A DNA stretch of 64,000 nt from Acanthochlamys bracteata (Eukaryota > Streptophyta > Magnoliopsida > Pandanales > Velloziaceae). The notes beneath the pieces are model-generated. The model worked only from the letters and a program-made list of their open reading frames with translations, was not told the origin of the DNA and did not search any database. The position numbers were made by a program, and so were the translations under genes. Positions 22,866-37,400 of the stretch are shown piece by piece (position 1 is the stretch's first letter; every line of letters begins with the position of its first letter). The stretch spans positions 6,736,461 to 6,800,460 of the forward strand of contig CM034139.1 of NCBI GenBank assembly GCA_019914995.1, given 5' to 3'.

Positions 22866-25713
22866 TCCGGCCAGCCAAGGAAGATGAGCATGTATGTCGT
22901 AGACTGTTAGCCTGTTTGTCAGTTAATGCTCTTGTCAGTGTGTCGGTGTGTTGGGCAACGACATTTTACAATAAGGTTAAGCACATTGTTTATGTGCTAA
23001 TAAATTTACCATGTAAACTCTACAGTTTGTAAATCTCTATATGATATAGGTATGTTTTCTCTTATCTTTATTTTCTTTCCCCTTGTTTACTTTACTTCTC
23101 AGTATTGGATTTGATCATTTCATGATAGCAATGATGGGAAGGTGATAAAATGTTATATTACTGTTGTTTTCTGGCTCACATTACACACAGAAGGAATGGC
23201 AACTCTGCCACCACCGGCACTATTTAAGGGTCATCTTGTGGACTAAGGTAGGGCGCGCGTTTGTAGCGTTTGGAATAGAATTCAAGAAGATTAAAAATTA
23301 TAATTTTCGTTTTAACTTTTTTTTTTTTTTTCAAATTTACTTTCCAAATGTCACCTAAACCTACATGCCCCTCTTTGCCTACTTGATCACCCTTATGTTG
23401 GTTCACGTTTTTAATCTCCGACGCGTCTACGAGAAACAGACCATAATGTTTGCCCAAATTTAGCATTGCAGGACATTTTAGAAGACTGTACGGTCCCGTC
23501 CTTTCCTCCAGAAATATACTATAAATTAAGGTTAATCAGAAGTCCGCACCTTCGGAAACTATAGGAATGTTATAACGAGTAAAGAATACATTAAAAGGAA
23601 GACAAAGAGAAAGCTGTCTTACAGGTGGTGCCTAACTGTAAGCTGCATCCATTATAGATGCAGCTCTTCTGTAGGAGAGTTCGAGAGTTAAGTGGCTTCC
23701 AAACCCAAAAAACCAATTTCCAAAACCACAACGGCAGCTCGCGCTTGATGTTAGTCCTTATTGCTCCAGGATCAGCAGAGCTATCTCATCTTGTAACATC
23801 AATATTGCACTTTCTAACTTTTATACAGCAAATGCCATTTGGTACTACAAATGTGATGACTAAACTAACAGTACTACAAACTAAACTGGTTGAATTCAAA
23901 TGTTGTAAAGTAGTAAGTACTATCATCAAAATGTCAGCAATACGCAGGTAAGAAGACATACTCCACAAAGACGGATTCCCAAAATAAGACTATTTCAAGA
24001 AGTTACATAAGAGATAAAACTTACATTTCGAGCACTCGTACGCAGCGGCAAAAGGGTACTTAGCAAAACATGTCATATAATGAACTAACAATAGTAAAAA
24101 TTAGAAAACAATTTACAGAAATTGTTCATGTGTTACTTCAGTTTGAACGAGTATTTGTTCATTAGTATGTCGCTGTGTGTTTTACCAACTCAAATCTTTG
24201 ATCTTCCTTCCTCACACCATATAAAAATATTTTAGAAAATAAATTGTATGTTTTTATTTAATTAAAGTAGTGATAAAAATTATACTAATACCATTTTTTA
24301 TATTTTAAAAAATTTTAAATAAATATTATTATATATTATAAAAAAATTATTAAAATATATAAAATTTAAAATTAAAACAAAATGCTTTCGAAAATGGAGG
24401 TGTCTTGATTGGGCTTTGAAACAAATTAGGTAGTCCATTTCCACTATGAGTGTTACCGCATGTGACAGTAAATTTTACAAAATTTTCGAAAATTTAATTT
24501 TATTTGTTGGGTATTATAAGTGATGTAACTTAATAGTTATTGAAAATACATGGAGTTAATGTGTATCTTACAATGAGTTCAATAAGTCACAACCAAAATT
24601 TTTGAAAAACTATTTGCAGAATGAAATATAAATGTATAATTATTAAAAGCAACAAATCGCAAAAGATATTATATTAAAAATATACAAACATGCATACTAA
24701 ATATCTATTAACACAAAGAATTTAAAATTTTATTTATGTTTCGGAATCAGGTTTTGATGGTTTGATGTTGCAAAGTGAACGATAATAATTGTTAAAGCAA
24801 TGTTGACAGGTCCTAAATTGAAAATAACAAATAAGTGAGGAAAAGGAGAGAAGTCAGGGGGATTGTTAAAGCATACTCTCCACCTTATAATTAGGGGATT
24901 CTTTTTACATAAAAGATTTATATATATGAAAATTTTACTATAATAATTTTATTTTTTTAAAATTAATTTCTTAAATAATAAAAAATTAAAAATATTACTT
25001 ATTTAAAATGATAAATATTTAAAATTTAACATCAAAATTTTGCTAAAGAATTTATTTGCTCACTGCAAGTATAGTAAAAAATTTTATTTTATTTTTTAAG
25101 ACGTGTTTAAAATATAATTAATTAAATTTTATGAAATTAAATTTTATAAAATTAGAGTTTGATGAAAAATAAAATTTGGTAAAAACAGAATTCACAGTAA
25201 TATTTAAAATAAGTGAAATAAAATTTGAAGTTAAATTTTATTAAAAGTGAAATTAAATATAAAAATAAAATTCTCTTCAAACAAGTACTTAGCTAATTTC
25301 TTATTTTAAAAATAAAATTTGGCGAAACAATAAAATTTGAAGGATAAGCCACACCCTTAGTTCTTCAGATCAACAAAAGTGAAATGAACACTCACTCAAT
25401 GGGAGACCCGTTGTGATTGCCTTTGAAGTTTTCTTTCTGTCTTTCTTTTCTCGTGTAATTTAATTATCTATGAACTCAACGCGAACATACTGCCGTAAAA
25501 CATCAGCAAAGGAGAAACAGAAAAAGATCTCTATCCTCTTCGCTGCTTCTTTCTACAGCTATCATCATCGCCGAGTTAATTTATTCTAATCAACACTAAA
25601 TTAAAATTTGTTATTTCCATAACAACTTTCTTCTTCCCCATCTCTTGTTGTTGTTGTTGTTGTTGTCGTTCTTTCGATAACTGAGAGAAGATCTCGATCA
25701 CAGTGAACCAGCC
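22866..25713. other. AT-rich intergenic with possible MITE remnants
   Basis: About 2.8 kb without a recognisable gene. A short element-like stretch at about 23250-23363 has ends GCGTTTGGAATAGAATTC and, complemented, ACATTTGGAAAGTAAATTTG. A second AT-rich block at about 25101-25289 starts ACGTGTTTAAAATAT and ends with sequence whose complement is CTTGTTTGAAGAGAATTTT. Positions 24230-25340 are extremely AT-rich. A (TTG)7 tract at about 25644-25666 lies in the probable 5' UTR of the next gene. Confidence 0.5.
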
Positions 25714-28700
25714 ATGGCTCGACTCTTCAGAGATCGGGCAAACGGCGGCGGTAATTCATCTTCTCGTTTTTCTCCTCCGCCGCTAACTGTTCCTTCTATT
25801 GCCTGTGAAGACCTTCCATCGCCGTTCGGTAATCTCGGTTGTGCATTAACTGAAGCTGAGCTACGGGAAACGGCTTACGAGATCTTCGTCGGTGTTTGCC
25901 GTAGTACAGGTGGCAGATCTCGGACCTACATTCCTCAATCTGAACGCTCTGCTTCGTCGCAGGCGACGGGGGAGAAGTCGCCGTCGTCGGCGGGATCGTC
26001 TTCGTCGTTGCAGCGGTCACTGACTTCCACGGCCGCGAGTAAGATGAAGAAGGCGCTCGGGATCAAGTCTTCGTCGGCGGCGGCAGCGGTGAAGAAGGGA
26101 AGTGGAAGCCCTGGTGTGAAGGACAATGGGTCGGCGAGGACGGATAGGAGACCGGCTACTGTGGGTGAGCTCATGAGGGTTCAGATGCGGATTTCGGAAC
26201 AGACTGATTCACGGATCCGGAGAGGATTGCTAAGAATTGCTGCTAGCCAGGTTACTTCAACTGTAATTTTACATATTTTATAAGTTTGTTTAGGAAGAGG
26301 TTTCACAGGGCATTTTAGGTCACTGTAAAACATTGAAAAGTTGTTTCTGGAAGCTGAGGTTTTACAGATCTAGATATGTAAGTGTGTTTGGGATTCACTT
26401 CTTTCTCGAATTCTTGCTCGCCCACATTGTTTTATCGAAGTTTAGTGTACATGTGAATTGACTTTGATTGTCGTTTTGCATAGTTGCATGGTATAAGGTT
26501 CATCATCATCTTCCTTTCTATAAACAGTTCCTGTGTCTGTAAGGCTACTACCAAGCTGGTAGTTTAACTTAATAACTTGTGCTTGAGTAAAGACATTCTT
26601 CCCTTCGAAAGTTATTTTGGAGGTTCTAGTTTGGAGCTGTCTAAGGGATTTGTTATTGCACTACATACTGAATCTAATGTGTTCAAGACAAAATGTTTGT
26701 TATGTTTCCGTTTACTTTGTATTTTTAGCCATGTAGGTGCTTTTGGCTTTTATTAACTATCATAACTTGGCTGTATCACTGCATGTACTGGTGGTTCTTT
26801 ATATGTATTGACTTGAATTTGACTACATTTGTGTAATTGATCTTCCTATTAACATCAGTTTGAATTCTTTCTGAACTGGTTTTTACTGCATGAATGATTG
26901 ACATAGATCAGGGATTGTTTGAACGCTTCCTTTTGTAACATGCAAGACATTTTTTCGCAAAAATTTGCAGTTTGAATACCAAGGCTCACAGCACCAAATT
27001 ATCCTAGGTAGTGATTTTGCAGTTTAAACTGTGCAGCACATGATCAGGGTCCTATACTTTCAGTTTGATGTTATGATTTCTTTTTGTGTGAGAAGCTAGG
27101 CAAGCGCATCGAGTCGATGGTTCTACCTCTGGAGTTGTTGCAGCAATTCAAAGCTTCAGATTTTATTGATCAGCAGGAACATGAGGCATGGAAGCGCAGG
27201 AATTTGAAGGTTCTTGAAGCTGGTTTGCTCTTACATCCTTCTCTTCCTTTAGATAAGTCAAATGCTGCTGCACAACGTCTTCGGAAGATTATACGTGAAG
27301 CTTCTGAAAGACCTCTTGAAACTGGCAAGAATTCAGAATCGATGCAGATCCTCCGGAGTGCTGTCATGTCTCTTGCTTGTAAGTCCTTTGATGGTTCAGC
27401 TTCTGATATGTGCCACTGGGCAGACGGTCTCCCGCTGAATCTTCATCTCTACCAAGTGCTCCTGGAATCCTGCTTCGACAGCAATGAGGAAGGGTCCATA
27501 ATTGAAGAAGTCGATGAGGTAATGGAATTAGTAAAGAAGACGTGGATGATCCTTGGAATCAATCAGACACTTCATAATATGTGCTTCTTATGGGCTTTAT
27601 TTCATCGTTTTCTTTCAAACGGACAAGTGGATACTGATTTGTTATCCGCAGCAGATAACCAATTAGTTGAAGTAGCAAAAGATGCCAAAGCAACAAAAGA
27701 TGCTTCGTATTCTAAGATATTGAACTCTACATTGAGTTCAATAATGGGCTGGGCCGAGAAAAGACTTCTTGCATATCATGATACCTTTAGTTCCGAAAAC
27801 ATTGACTCGATGCAAACTATAGTGTCGTTAGGTGTATCCTCTGCAAAGATTCTTGTTGAAGACATCTCTCATGAGTATCGTCGGAAAAGAAGAGAAGAAG
27901 TAGATGTAGCTCGCAGCAGAGTTGACACATACATCCGTTCATCTCTTAAAACTGCTTTTGCTCAGGCAAGTTTCTCAATGGCTAAGTGTTTTTTATCTCA
28001 TAATTGTCGCATCATTTGAATTTTCTAAATCTGCTGGCTAACTTCCTGAACTTCACTTTTATTAATGCTCAAGGTAGATGTATATACACATTAACAGAAT
28101 AGTGAAAATCCAAGCAATTGTTGGAACACGCACTAGCACTTCTTCATTCGTACATGTTGGTCGTGGTGTAGGATTGTCGATTAAATAGATATGGTCAACA
28201 ATATTAGCAAGAAACTAGCACAATAACATAAAATGCTGAAATTGTTGTACATTTTGTTTGGTTTTTATAAAAGAGAGAAATAATATCTCTTGTTATTATT
28301 ATTTTTCCATTTTCTGACTTGGTTAGAGGTTTTATCTTTAGAGAATGGAAAAAGCAGATGCAAGGAGGCGTGGAACTTCCATTCCCATGCTTTGCATTCT
28401 CGCAAAGGATATAACTGATCTTGCTAACAATGAAAAGGAGGTGTTTAGTCCAATCCTGGGGAACTGGCATCCTCTAGCTGCTGGTGTTGCTGTTGCCACC
28501 CTTCATTCTTGCTATGGAAATGAGCTAAAACAGTTCATTGGTGGTCTAACTGAGCTTACTCCTGATTCTACTCAAGTACTTAAAGCTGCCCACAAGTTGG
28601 AGCAGGAGCTTGTGCAAATTGCAGTTGAAGATGCTGTTGACAGTGAGGACGGTGGTAAGGGCATTATTAGGGAGATGCCTCCTTATGAGGCTGACTCAGC

Positions 28701-30551
28701 AATTGCAAATCTTACAAGAACATGGATGAAGACAAGAGTTGACAGACTAAGGGAGTGGGTTGATAGGAACCTGCAACAAGAGGTACATCAAGTAGTGTTA
28801 CTGTGAATTTTAAGAAGGACATAGCTGTTTAATTTTCTATTAGCTGATAGCCGGATAGTTTTTCCTATGTAGGGGTCAAAGTTGGAGTTCTTGATCTATT
28901 GGCACTTGGGTGAATATACTCTTATAAATTAGGATGTAAAGAAACGTTTTTGTATTTGCTTCTTGCTTATGATATAGAAGATTCATATGGCATTCCCATA
29001 TTGAACACAGTTCTTGGTAAATGTGCCACGGCATTTACATAGTGAGCCTGCCCACTTAGAAGAATTTTGTTCTATACTATTGAGCGTTTGACGCTGTGGC
29101 TTTACAGAACATCTGTGCTTGTCTAGTCTCTTTTCCTTATCATTAAGTTGGCTCTCATATTTCCAAAATTTAACTTATCCAGGCTGCAGTTGCACATGAT
29201 GTTGTTAGATGCTAAAAGAATGAGGACATGATGTGACTGTGGAATGTAGAATGTGGTGTACTACATAAGCGGGCCTTATATGTTAAGTTCAAATTCAATG
29301 TTTATCAACATATTGATTTGATTATGGCTGAAGTTACAAAATTCTAACTCTCTTCTTCTTCTCTAGGCCTGGAGCCCAAAGGAAAACACGGAGCGTTTTG
29401 CTCCATCGGCAGTTGAAGTCCTACGGATGGTTGATGAAACTTTAGATGCATTTTTTCAGCTTCCCATACCTATGCACAAAGAGTTAATCCCAGATTTACT
29501 AAAAGAGCTTGATAGGAGTCTTATGTACTTTGTCTCTAAGGCAAAATCTGGCTGTGGTAAGCAATGAAGAAGTGGCTTTATCCTGATATAACTTTCTTGA
29601 GTTGTCTAACCAATGTATTTTACGTTAGGGACCCGAAACAGTTTTATCCCTGCCCTGCCAGCTTTAACCAGATGCGAGATTGGTTCCAAATTGTGGAAGA
29701 AGAAGGAGAAATCTCAAAATTTACAGCAAAGGAGATCTCAAGTAGGAACCATGAAAGGAGATGACTCCTTTGGTTTGCCGAAGCTATGTGTACGGATGAA
29801 CTCGATACACCATATTAGGCAAGAGCTAGAAAGCCTGGAGAAGAAGATAATCACTTGTTTAAGAAATGTGGAATCCGCCCAAGCTGATATCTCAGATGGG
29901 TTGAACCTTAGATTTGATCTTTGTTTAGCTGCCTGTGAAGAAGGTATTCAACAGTTATGCGAAGCAACAGCTTACAGGGTAGTCTTTCGTAATCTCAATA
30001 ATGTTTTGTGGGAGGGCCTGTATGTCGGAGAACCTGCCGCTTCAAGGATAGATCTCCTATTGAAAGAACTTGACCCAAATCTGGAGATAATATCAAATAC
30101 TGTGCATGATAGGGTGCGCAACCGTGTCATAACTGCATTGATGAAAGCTTCCTTTGATGGATTCTTGCTGGTGCTTCTTGCTGGTGGCCCATCGCGTGCT
30201 TTCACTTGTCAAGATTCTCAGATAATAGAAGATGATTTCAAGGCCCTTAGAGACCTGTACTTAGCTGATGGTGATGGATTACCACAAGAACTAGTTGAAA
30301 AAGCATCAACCCAAGTGAAAAATGTTCTTCCCCTATTCCGGACTGATACGGAAAGCCTAATTCAGAGGTTCAAAAGGCTGATTGCAGAGGGATATGGCTC
30401 TGTAACTAAATCGAGGTTTCCGTTGCCACCAACTTCAGGTCATTGGAGTCCCACTGAAGCCAATACTATTTTGAGGGTGTTGTGTTATCGGAACGATGAA
30501 GCTGCATCCAAGTTCCTAAAGAAAACGTACAACCTCCCCAAAAAACTATGA
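25714..30551 (+). CDS. DUF810 / UNC13-like (MUN-type) protein
   Basis: Five exons: 25714-26250, 27093-27965, 28342-28782, 29367-29556 and 29629-30551; 987 residues, close to Arabidopsis At2g33420. The N-terminal ~110 residues are Ser/Ala-rich and disordered. The DUF810 body follows, with RRPATVGELMRVQMRISEQ, RRIESMVLPLELLQQ-like, NLQQEAWSPKEN, ETLDAFFQLPIPMHKELIPD, VSKAKSGCG, LLVLLAGGPSRAFTCQDSQI and the terminal LRVLCYRNDEAASKFLKKTY block. The family includes PATROL1, which tethers vesicles for plasma-membrane delivery of the H+-ATPase AHA1, so a trafficking role is likely but inferred. The second intron (27966-28341) begins with GC in a perfect CAG/GCAAGT context. The gene is convergent with STT3A. 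Confidence 0.92.
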
Positions 30552-31490
30552 GCTTATGGAGAAACCTTTTAAAAGGCTTATATGGATTTCCTTGGAGTGC
30601 TGCTCTTTGGACCGGTTGATTTTCACATTATATGAGATATATTGATGGTAGATGAATTTGATTTCTGTGAGCTGTGTACAGAAGGTAGATGAAGCCTTTA
30701 TTTATGTGGAGTAACTTTTGATGAGTTCTGGCAGTATCTCGGACTCATTCAACATCATTCTTTTGATTAATGGAGCCTGGGTGTATCCATTCATTCTTTA
30801 CATAACAACCTAGTCATCTTGGCTACATGTATGTATTGCATGTATCACAAAAATCATTGTGAATAATCGTCCTAGACAGCATACGGTCGGTTTGCATTCA
30901 TATACTGTGTATGCGTTATATCCTGTTTTATATGAGTCTTGCAATTTTCTGTGTAAAACATATTTGAAGTTTGGCGGAATTGGTGTTATTTTTTTGAGCT
31001 TCCATAGCATTCTGTTGTTTGCTGGATGTTCTGATAGCTGCATGTAGCTGGAAACCTGGAACATAAAATGAGTACGATTAAATGTTCACGTTGTCTTAGT
31101 GGAACTTTAAACAGGAACTTCTATTAAAGACCTTGTTGGACTTATCAAGGTTAATCTTGCCAACAAAGATCATCTCTACCGTCTACAGAGCTAGCAAAGA
31201 CAACAAGAACACGTACTTTAGTTAAGAGCATAGAACAATAACAAAAGCAGCGCTTGTTCACAATGCCAACAAAATGCAAGCCACAAATGATATGGGAAAA
31301 TTTTACTCACTACTTAGGCTCGAGTAACAATATCCTTCCTAATCTTCTAATCAGCAGGCTAACAAAAAGCCTGCCTTGATCTCTTTAAGAACGGGGTCAA
31401 AATGTATACAATGTGGAGGAGAAAATTTTATGCATAAGAACTGGTAATCCAACAATCTGATAATGGTTTGAATGTTCTAGTCTGTGTAGG
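30552..31490. other. Convergent 3' intergenic, DUF810 gene and STT3A
   Basis: About 940 bp that must hold both 3' UTRs. No further gene, RNA or repeat is recognisable. Confidence 0.6.
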
Positions 31491-34400
31491 TCAGCTCCAC
31501 GGATTTTTCCTCAAACTGCTACCTATTGGACTTCTTGTAGTGCTTGCTTTTGAATTCTGCAATAAGATAAATGCAGCCAGGTTAAAATACTCTTAGAATA
31601 GAAAGCTTCAAGAATGCATCAGATATTGAATTTGACATACTGATTTTGCTTTCTTGGATTTTCCACGAATACGATTTTTTGGGGGCTTCAATTTGTAAAG
31701 GCGAACCATCCAATGATGTGTAGTGAATACCTAAAGATGAGATTTAATGCAGAAATCAGAGATGCCACAAATATGATACATGAATGCTCAAGAGATAAAA
31801 AACACTTTGTACCTCCTCAAAATGTGTTAACTTGAAATATTTCTTCCCTATCTCTGTCCTTCTCACTCTATCAAAGCCCTTACCATCTGTCTCCACAAAT
31901 CTAAAAGCAGAAGGAAACAGTTTAGTCAAAAGCATAGAGGAATTTTGCTTTAATGACCAGAGAGATAAATAGTACTGGAACCTGTAATATGAGAGCTTGT
32001 ACATGAGACAGTTCAACATTGTTGGAGTGGCTTGAGCATCAATACGGTAATTGCCATCCCTCTTATTCATAGATCAAAAGATATGTTAGTTCGACATATG
32101 CATATCAGCATGGTCGTTAATCATGCAAGATATGCAAAAGGCACTTGAAACCTTCAAGGTCATTAAATGATTTGTATATTAGATTAGAAAATACAGACAA
32201 CCAAATACAGCAGTATAGAGACGTATAATTTTTCCAATGTCTATATATAGGGAAACTGCTTGAATTTTATAAGTCTTTTCTTAAAACTCACAAGATAATC
32301 AGGTTCCTTGATGTGAGGAAATACTCCACCTCCAATACGGACCATCCAGAGGAACTTATTAATATCATCACTTGGGTAGCCAACAAGACCTTTAAAGAAC
32401 ATAGGAAAGTTAAGACTCCCTGCAATCGGCATAAATTAACAGTACGCTGATCCAATACCTCCAAAAACCACAAGGACATATTTGACATCCAGGGAATGGA
32501 AAATTTCCCATGCTGCCTTCTCTGGCGAAGACATTGCTGTTCCGACAGTGGCTATGTGGGTATTATTCCAAGTATTATTGTCTACTATGACAGTGCGGTT
32601 GGCCATTGCAGTTGTTTGATAACCATAATCCCACCAAGAAGCAACCTGTAATGAATATTAAAGAACTTTGGTCATCCATGCTTTCACCAGTATAATTGCT
32701 CAAAATGTACAAAAACTTTAGTTTTTACCTTATCATCAACATCAGTATTATGCCGCAGCCATCCATATGCTTCTCGAAAATCATCAAAAACATGTAATCC
32801 ATCGTTAGAATGAGAAGTCAGGACTATCGAAGGGGCAGAATATGCTTCTGCAGCTGCCCAAACAGAATGTACCTGCAACATCCCAAAGAACCATAACTTA
32901 CCATAGCAATAGCAAGTCTAACAGTATGAAGAACAGTTTGTTGGCCAGCTAACGCATATGATGGAGTCCATGGTCCCCTATCGGAATCGAGTAACTCATT
33001 GAACACCAGGGAAGGATATTGGTATACTATGCAACACTAGGTATACACAACCAAAATTTGGGCTACATACAAATCTAATTAGTTGGAATTACAGCAAAGC
33101 TTTGAAGGAAATAATCTAGCAAGAGTGAAGTCTTGTGTATCGAGTTTAAGACTGATCTAGGGCTTTCAAAAAATACAACAGCTCACAGTTAGCAGCAGCA
33201 GCTTTAGGAGATGTAAGATCAGTAGAGTCAAATTGCCATCATGCAATGTGCCAATGCACATTCTAAAGAGATAAAGTGTGCATACCACATAGAAGCCAAG
33301 CAGAGCAACTAGAAGCAAGATGGCAACCGCAGAAGCTCCCAAAGGCAGAACAAGAAATATCCTCTCACTTTTTGTCTTCTTAACAGGTACCTTTTCAGGA
33401 GTTTCTTTTTCTTTTTTCCTGTTCTTTTTAGGCAGACGTTCTTTGGAGGCATCCTCAGGTTTATCAGTGACGGCAAGCTTATCTAGTTTTGTTGCATTTT
33501 GAGAAGCACTTGCGCTTTCTGAACTGGGATCTCCTGCCTTAAAGGCAAACCATGAATAGGAAAAGTTAAAAACCAAATAGAATCTTGAAATATAATTCTG
33601 CTACGAAATTTGGCAAAGGGAAAAATCATTATAACTTACACCAGAAGGAAGTCTGTCAAACAATTTAGGTAATTGAAACTTAATGGACCGAGTCAGAACA
33701 TCAAAAGCTTCTGACAAGGCAATTCCAGATATTATGCAGGCAGCTGGAGCTAGTACAAGCATAAGACGCACCTAAAAGATCAACAATTTAGCATATGTAG
33801 TAAACAGGGATGCAAAATGTGTAGAAACAAAGGACACAATTAGTTTGCATCTTGAAGCAGTTCCATACCATCACACCAGAAAAATAAACAGATGTCACCA
33901 AGTAAAGCACTGCAAAAGAGCTGGCATCGGAGAGAGGTAAAAAGCATGCCTGCAAACATATGAAGATGGGCATGTTACTCACCAAGATTAGGGTACAGGG
34001 ATGGCAATAACATGACCCGACCATGAAACCCAACCTGAAACTGATTCATTTAAATCAGATTCGGGTTTGATTTTAGAAGGTTCAGGTCAGTTTCGTATCA
34101 AACCCAAAATCAATTCGATAAATTAAATAAATTCGGGTCAATTTTGTCTTGATCCAAAACTGACCAATCTAACCCGTATAATCATTTGTATAGCACATAT
34201 AAGTTAATTATTAGGTAGCAATTAGAACAATGATGTTAAATTTTCGTCTAAATATCTCTTTTGCTTAGTTTATCATATTTTGATAACTTCTTACTTAATG
34301 TATAAATTTATTGAACCTTTTCTTATTTTGGATACATAGTACCTAACAATTTTCACCAATAATTGTTAGAAGTTAACTTTTATATTTCTCATTTTAATAA

Positions 34401-37400
34401 TTTTGATTATTTAATGGGTAGTCCCGAGTTTGACCCGATTATTAAATGGGTTAAGTTAAGGTCGACAATTTTGACAAATTTAGAGTTGGGTTACGATTGA
34501 GCGATATTGATCCGGTTATTAAACGGGTCAATCCGAATCCGACATGTTAACCCATATTGCCACCTCGAATAGGAGTTTTGAGACGATGTTCTCTTTTTTT
34601 CCTTTATTGTGATAGATGGAATTATATACTAAGAATCTCCAAGGAGAGAGAATATAAAACTAATCAAAGTCGCATGTCCTAATAGTCCTGAAAATTTAGA
34701 GTAGTAGGTCAGCAGTTGAAAGTACCCTAACAAATAATTCGATTCCCCTATGTTGAACAAACAGGAAACAGACAGCTACTGACTAGCACAGAGCTCCATT
34801 ATCTGCTGGAACTAAGTCACACATTCTTTTCCTAGCAGATTATCAAAATTCAATAAGAAGACCTTATGTAATGTATTTTTAAATGCTGCACAGAAATAAT
34901 ATGTTTGTGCACTTGGCCTTGCAACTTCAAAAATGAGGTAGAAGTGATAAAGCAAATGAGATTTTCTAGTACTTACAACAATACCAGCAGGAACCAGGAA
35001 TGCCAATACATTGATGTCCATGAAATACGAAGGCCAAGTTGGTGGTTGATGTTCACTAACACTTGCAATAATGGGTATGTACTTGCTTGCATAAGTTCTG
35101 ACAAAAGTAGAAACAGCTGTGATCATATTTTACCTCTTGAATGCATATAAAACTACAAATGCATTAATAACAATAATCTTTTACAACATCTTCAACAAGG
35201 AAATAAGACATAATATGAAATTATTTTAGAGACTTCAAATGCACCCGTGCACTTATGTGCAAGATAGGATCCTACATTAGCACAACCTTTTGTTATTTAA
35301 CACTCAAAGAAAACGCATGTGATACAGCAGAGACGAATAAGTGAGCAGTATGATGAAGAAAGCATAGTTTGGGGAGGCTTACGGGTCAAGAAGACTCAAG
35401 CTACGTCCGCTCCACCCCTTTGTCGGACTAGAAGCCACTACAGCAACAAGCACAGCTGCAACTGCCACACAAACAACTCTGACAAGGAAGAATAATCAGT
35501 AAAAAAACATAGGTGAATGCTATAACCAATGTATTTCATATAAGTTTTGGTTAATAGTGTTTAAAGAACCACACCCTACAGCCTTACAAAATAGATACCA
35601 AGTTCAAAGAAAATTCAAACTTACAAGCCAAATGATAGAACAAGTGCAGTTGCTACTTTAAACATCCGAGGAGACAGAATTCCTTTGACATAATAAACAA
35701 AAGCCACTACATGGATAATTATGAAGACCTGCACATGCCCCAAATTTAGTGTCAGATACGTCACAGTGTAATGTGCAAGAATTTAAGCCAAATATTAGCA
35801 TCACAGAGAAAGAACTGAAGGAGTAACTTATGTAATCATATCCCAAGAATCAGAAACAAGATGCTTCTACACATTACATATCAGCTAGTCACATAAGGTA
35901 ATTGACAATTATAAAGGAACCTGCTTTAAGTAGTTATGGAAATTTAACAAGCAGTTAGAGAAAGAGACCAGAAATGATGCAAAATGCTCTGAAGTCATCA
36001 CCGCATTAAATCCAACAACAGGCACAAGAGCAGCTAATAGTGTTCCAAGCACAACCTGCAAGCGATGGATATAATTATTTTCCTAAGTGAACCACTGCTT
36101 CTATTAAAGAATACACTCCTAATGTTTTTTAAAAAAAACTTTAAATCAAAGTAGGAAAAAGGGATGAAAATCTTGAATTATCAAAATGGACACCTACAAG
36201 AGGAGCATAAGCGATATATAATCGTGAAGAATAGCGACCCGTCACAATACACAGAAGCACGTGCATTGGAATAAGATTAATGATGAAGGTATAGCCTCCC
36301 CATGAACAAACCTAAGAAGATAAACATGTTCTGTCAGATATCAATTTGATTAAAGAAGCAGAAAAAAACCTAGTTTCAAGATATTGTAAATACCATGTAA
36401 AAGTAGGCCAGAGCATTTAAAGTTGCATAAAAAAGCGATCCTGTGTTCAATGTCTGCAGAATGAGCATAATTTCAGAGTCAAAGGAACAATGAGAAGTTC
36501 CAAGAAGTATTCTATATACTAATCGATGTTATGTTTGAATAAGTGCATTCCAATACCTTAATGTAGAGGTAAAATGTGAAGATCAGAGCAAATATAGCTA
36601 CGGCTTCATTGTCATAGCTTCCAGCTACAGATCGTGAGATATATGAAGGGACCTGCACATGGAACACTAATGAGATCCATTGGCAGTAAGGACCCTAAGC
36701 AGTTATGTTTTAGTAACTTTGAAAGTCCAATTATAAAAATTTAAAAAAAATAGTATGAAAAATAAAATGCTGACACCCATTAAGCTATTTAAGTTATAAT
36801 GAGTTGCTTTCACTGTCTAATCTAAACTGCTAATACTCCGCAAGAACATGATAAAACCATAGACATGATGGTCCACGTACCCAAACCTTATCATGCCAAG
36901 CCAACCTACTTGCACAAGCCTAAGATGTCTCATGATGCCAAAGCAAAACAAGCAACAGAAGCACACGCATAAACAAGTGTGATAGACAACAGGGCTGTCT
37001 TGGAACTAATATTATCCTTAAAGAGCAAAAATAACCAGACAAACAAGGTACCATTGCCAGTAAAGCTGCAGCAGTAAGTCCAGCTCCAGAACCCTTAACT
37101 TCCTGCATATACAATGACCGATGAAATCAAATGACAATAAAAAAGTGAAGAGGACAGCCAAGACCAGAAATATATGTACATTCGTAAGAAGATACGTAGC
37201 CCAAGCTGCATTAGCAGAGAAAACTGGAGCAGTAAATACACAAACGGTTTCCACTGACAGCGGAATGTTAACATAATTGAGTATCCTGTATCAAGAAATC
37301 AACAAAGAAACTTTAGTCCTTGAAGCAAATTGCTAACTGATTCCAGATTTTGAGCATCACAATGACATACCACCACATAGTGCCAGCTGTTAAAGTCAAA

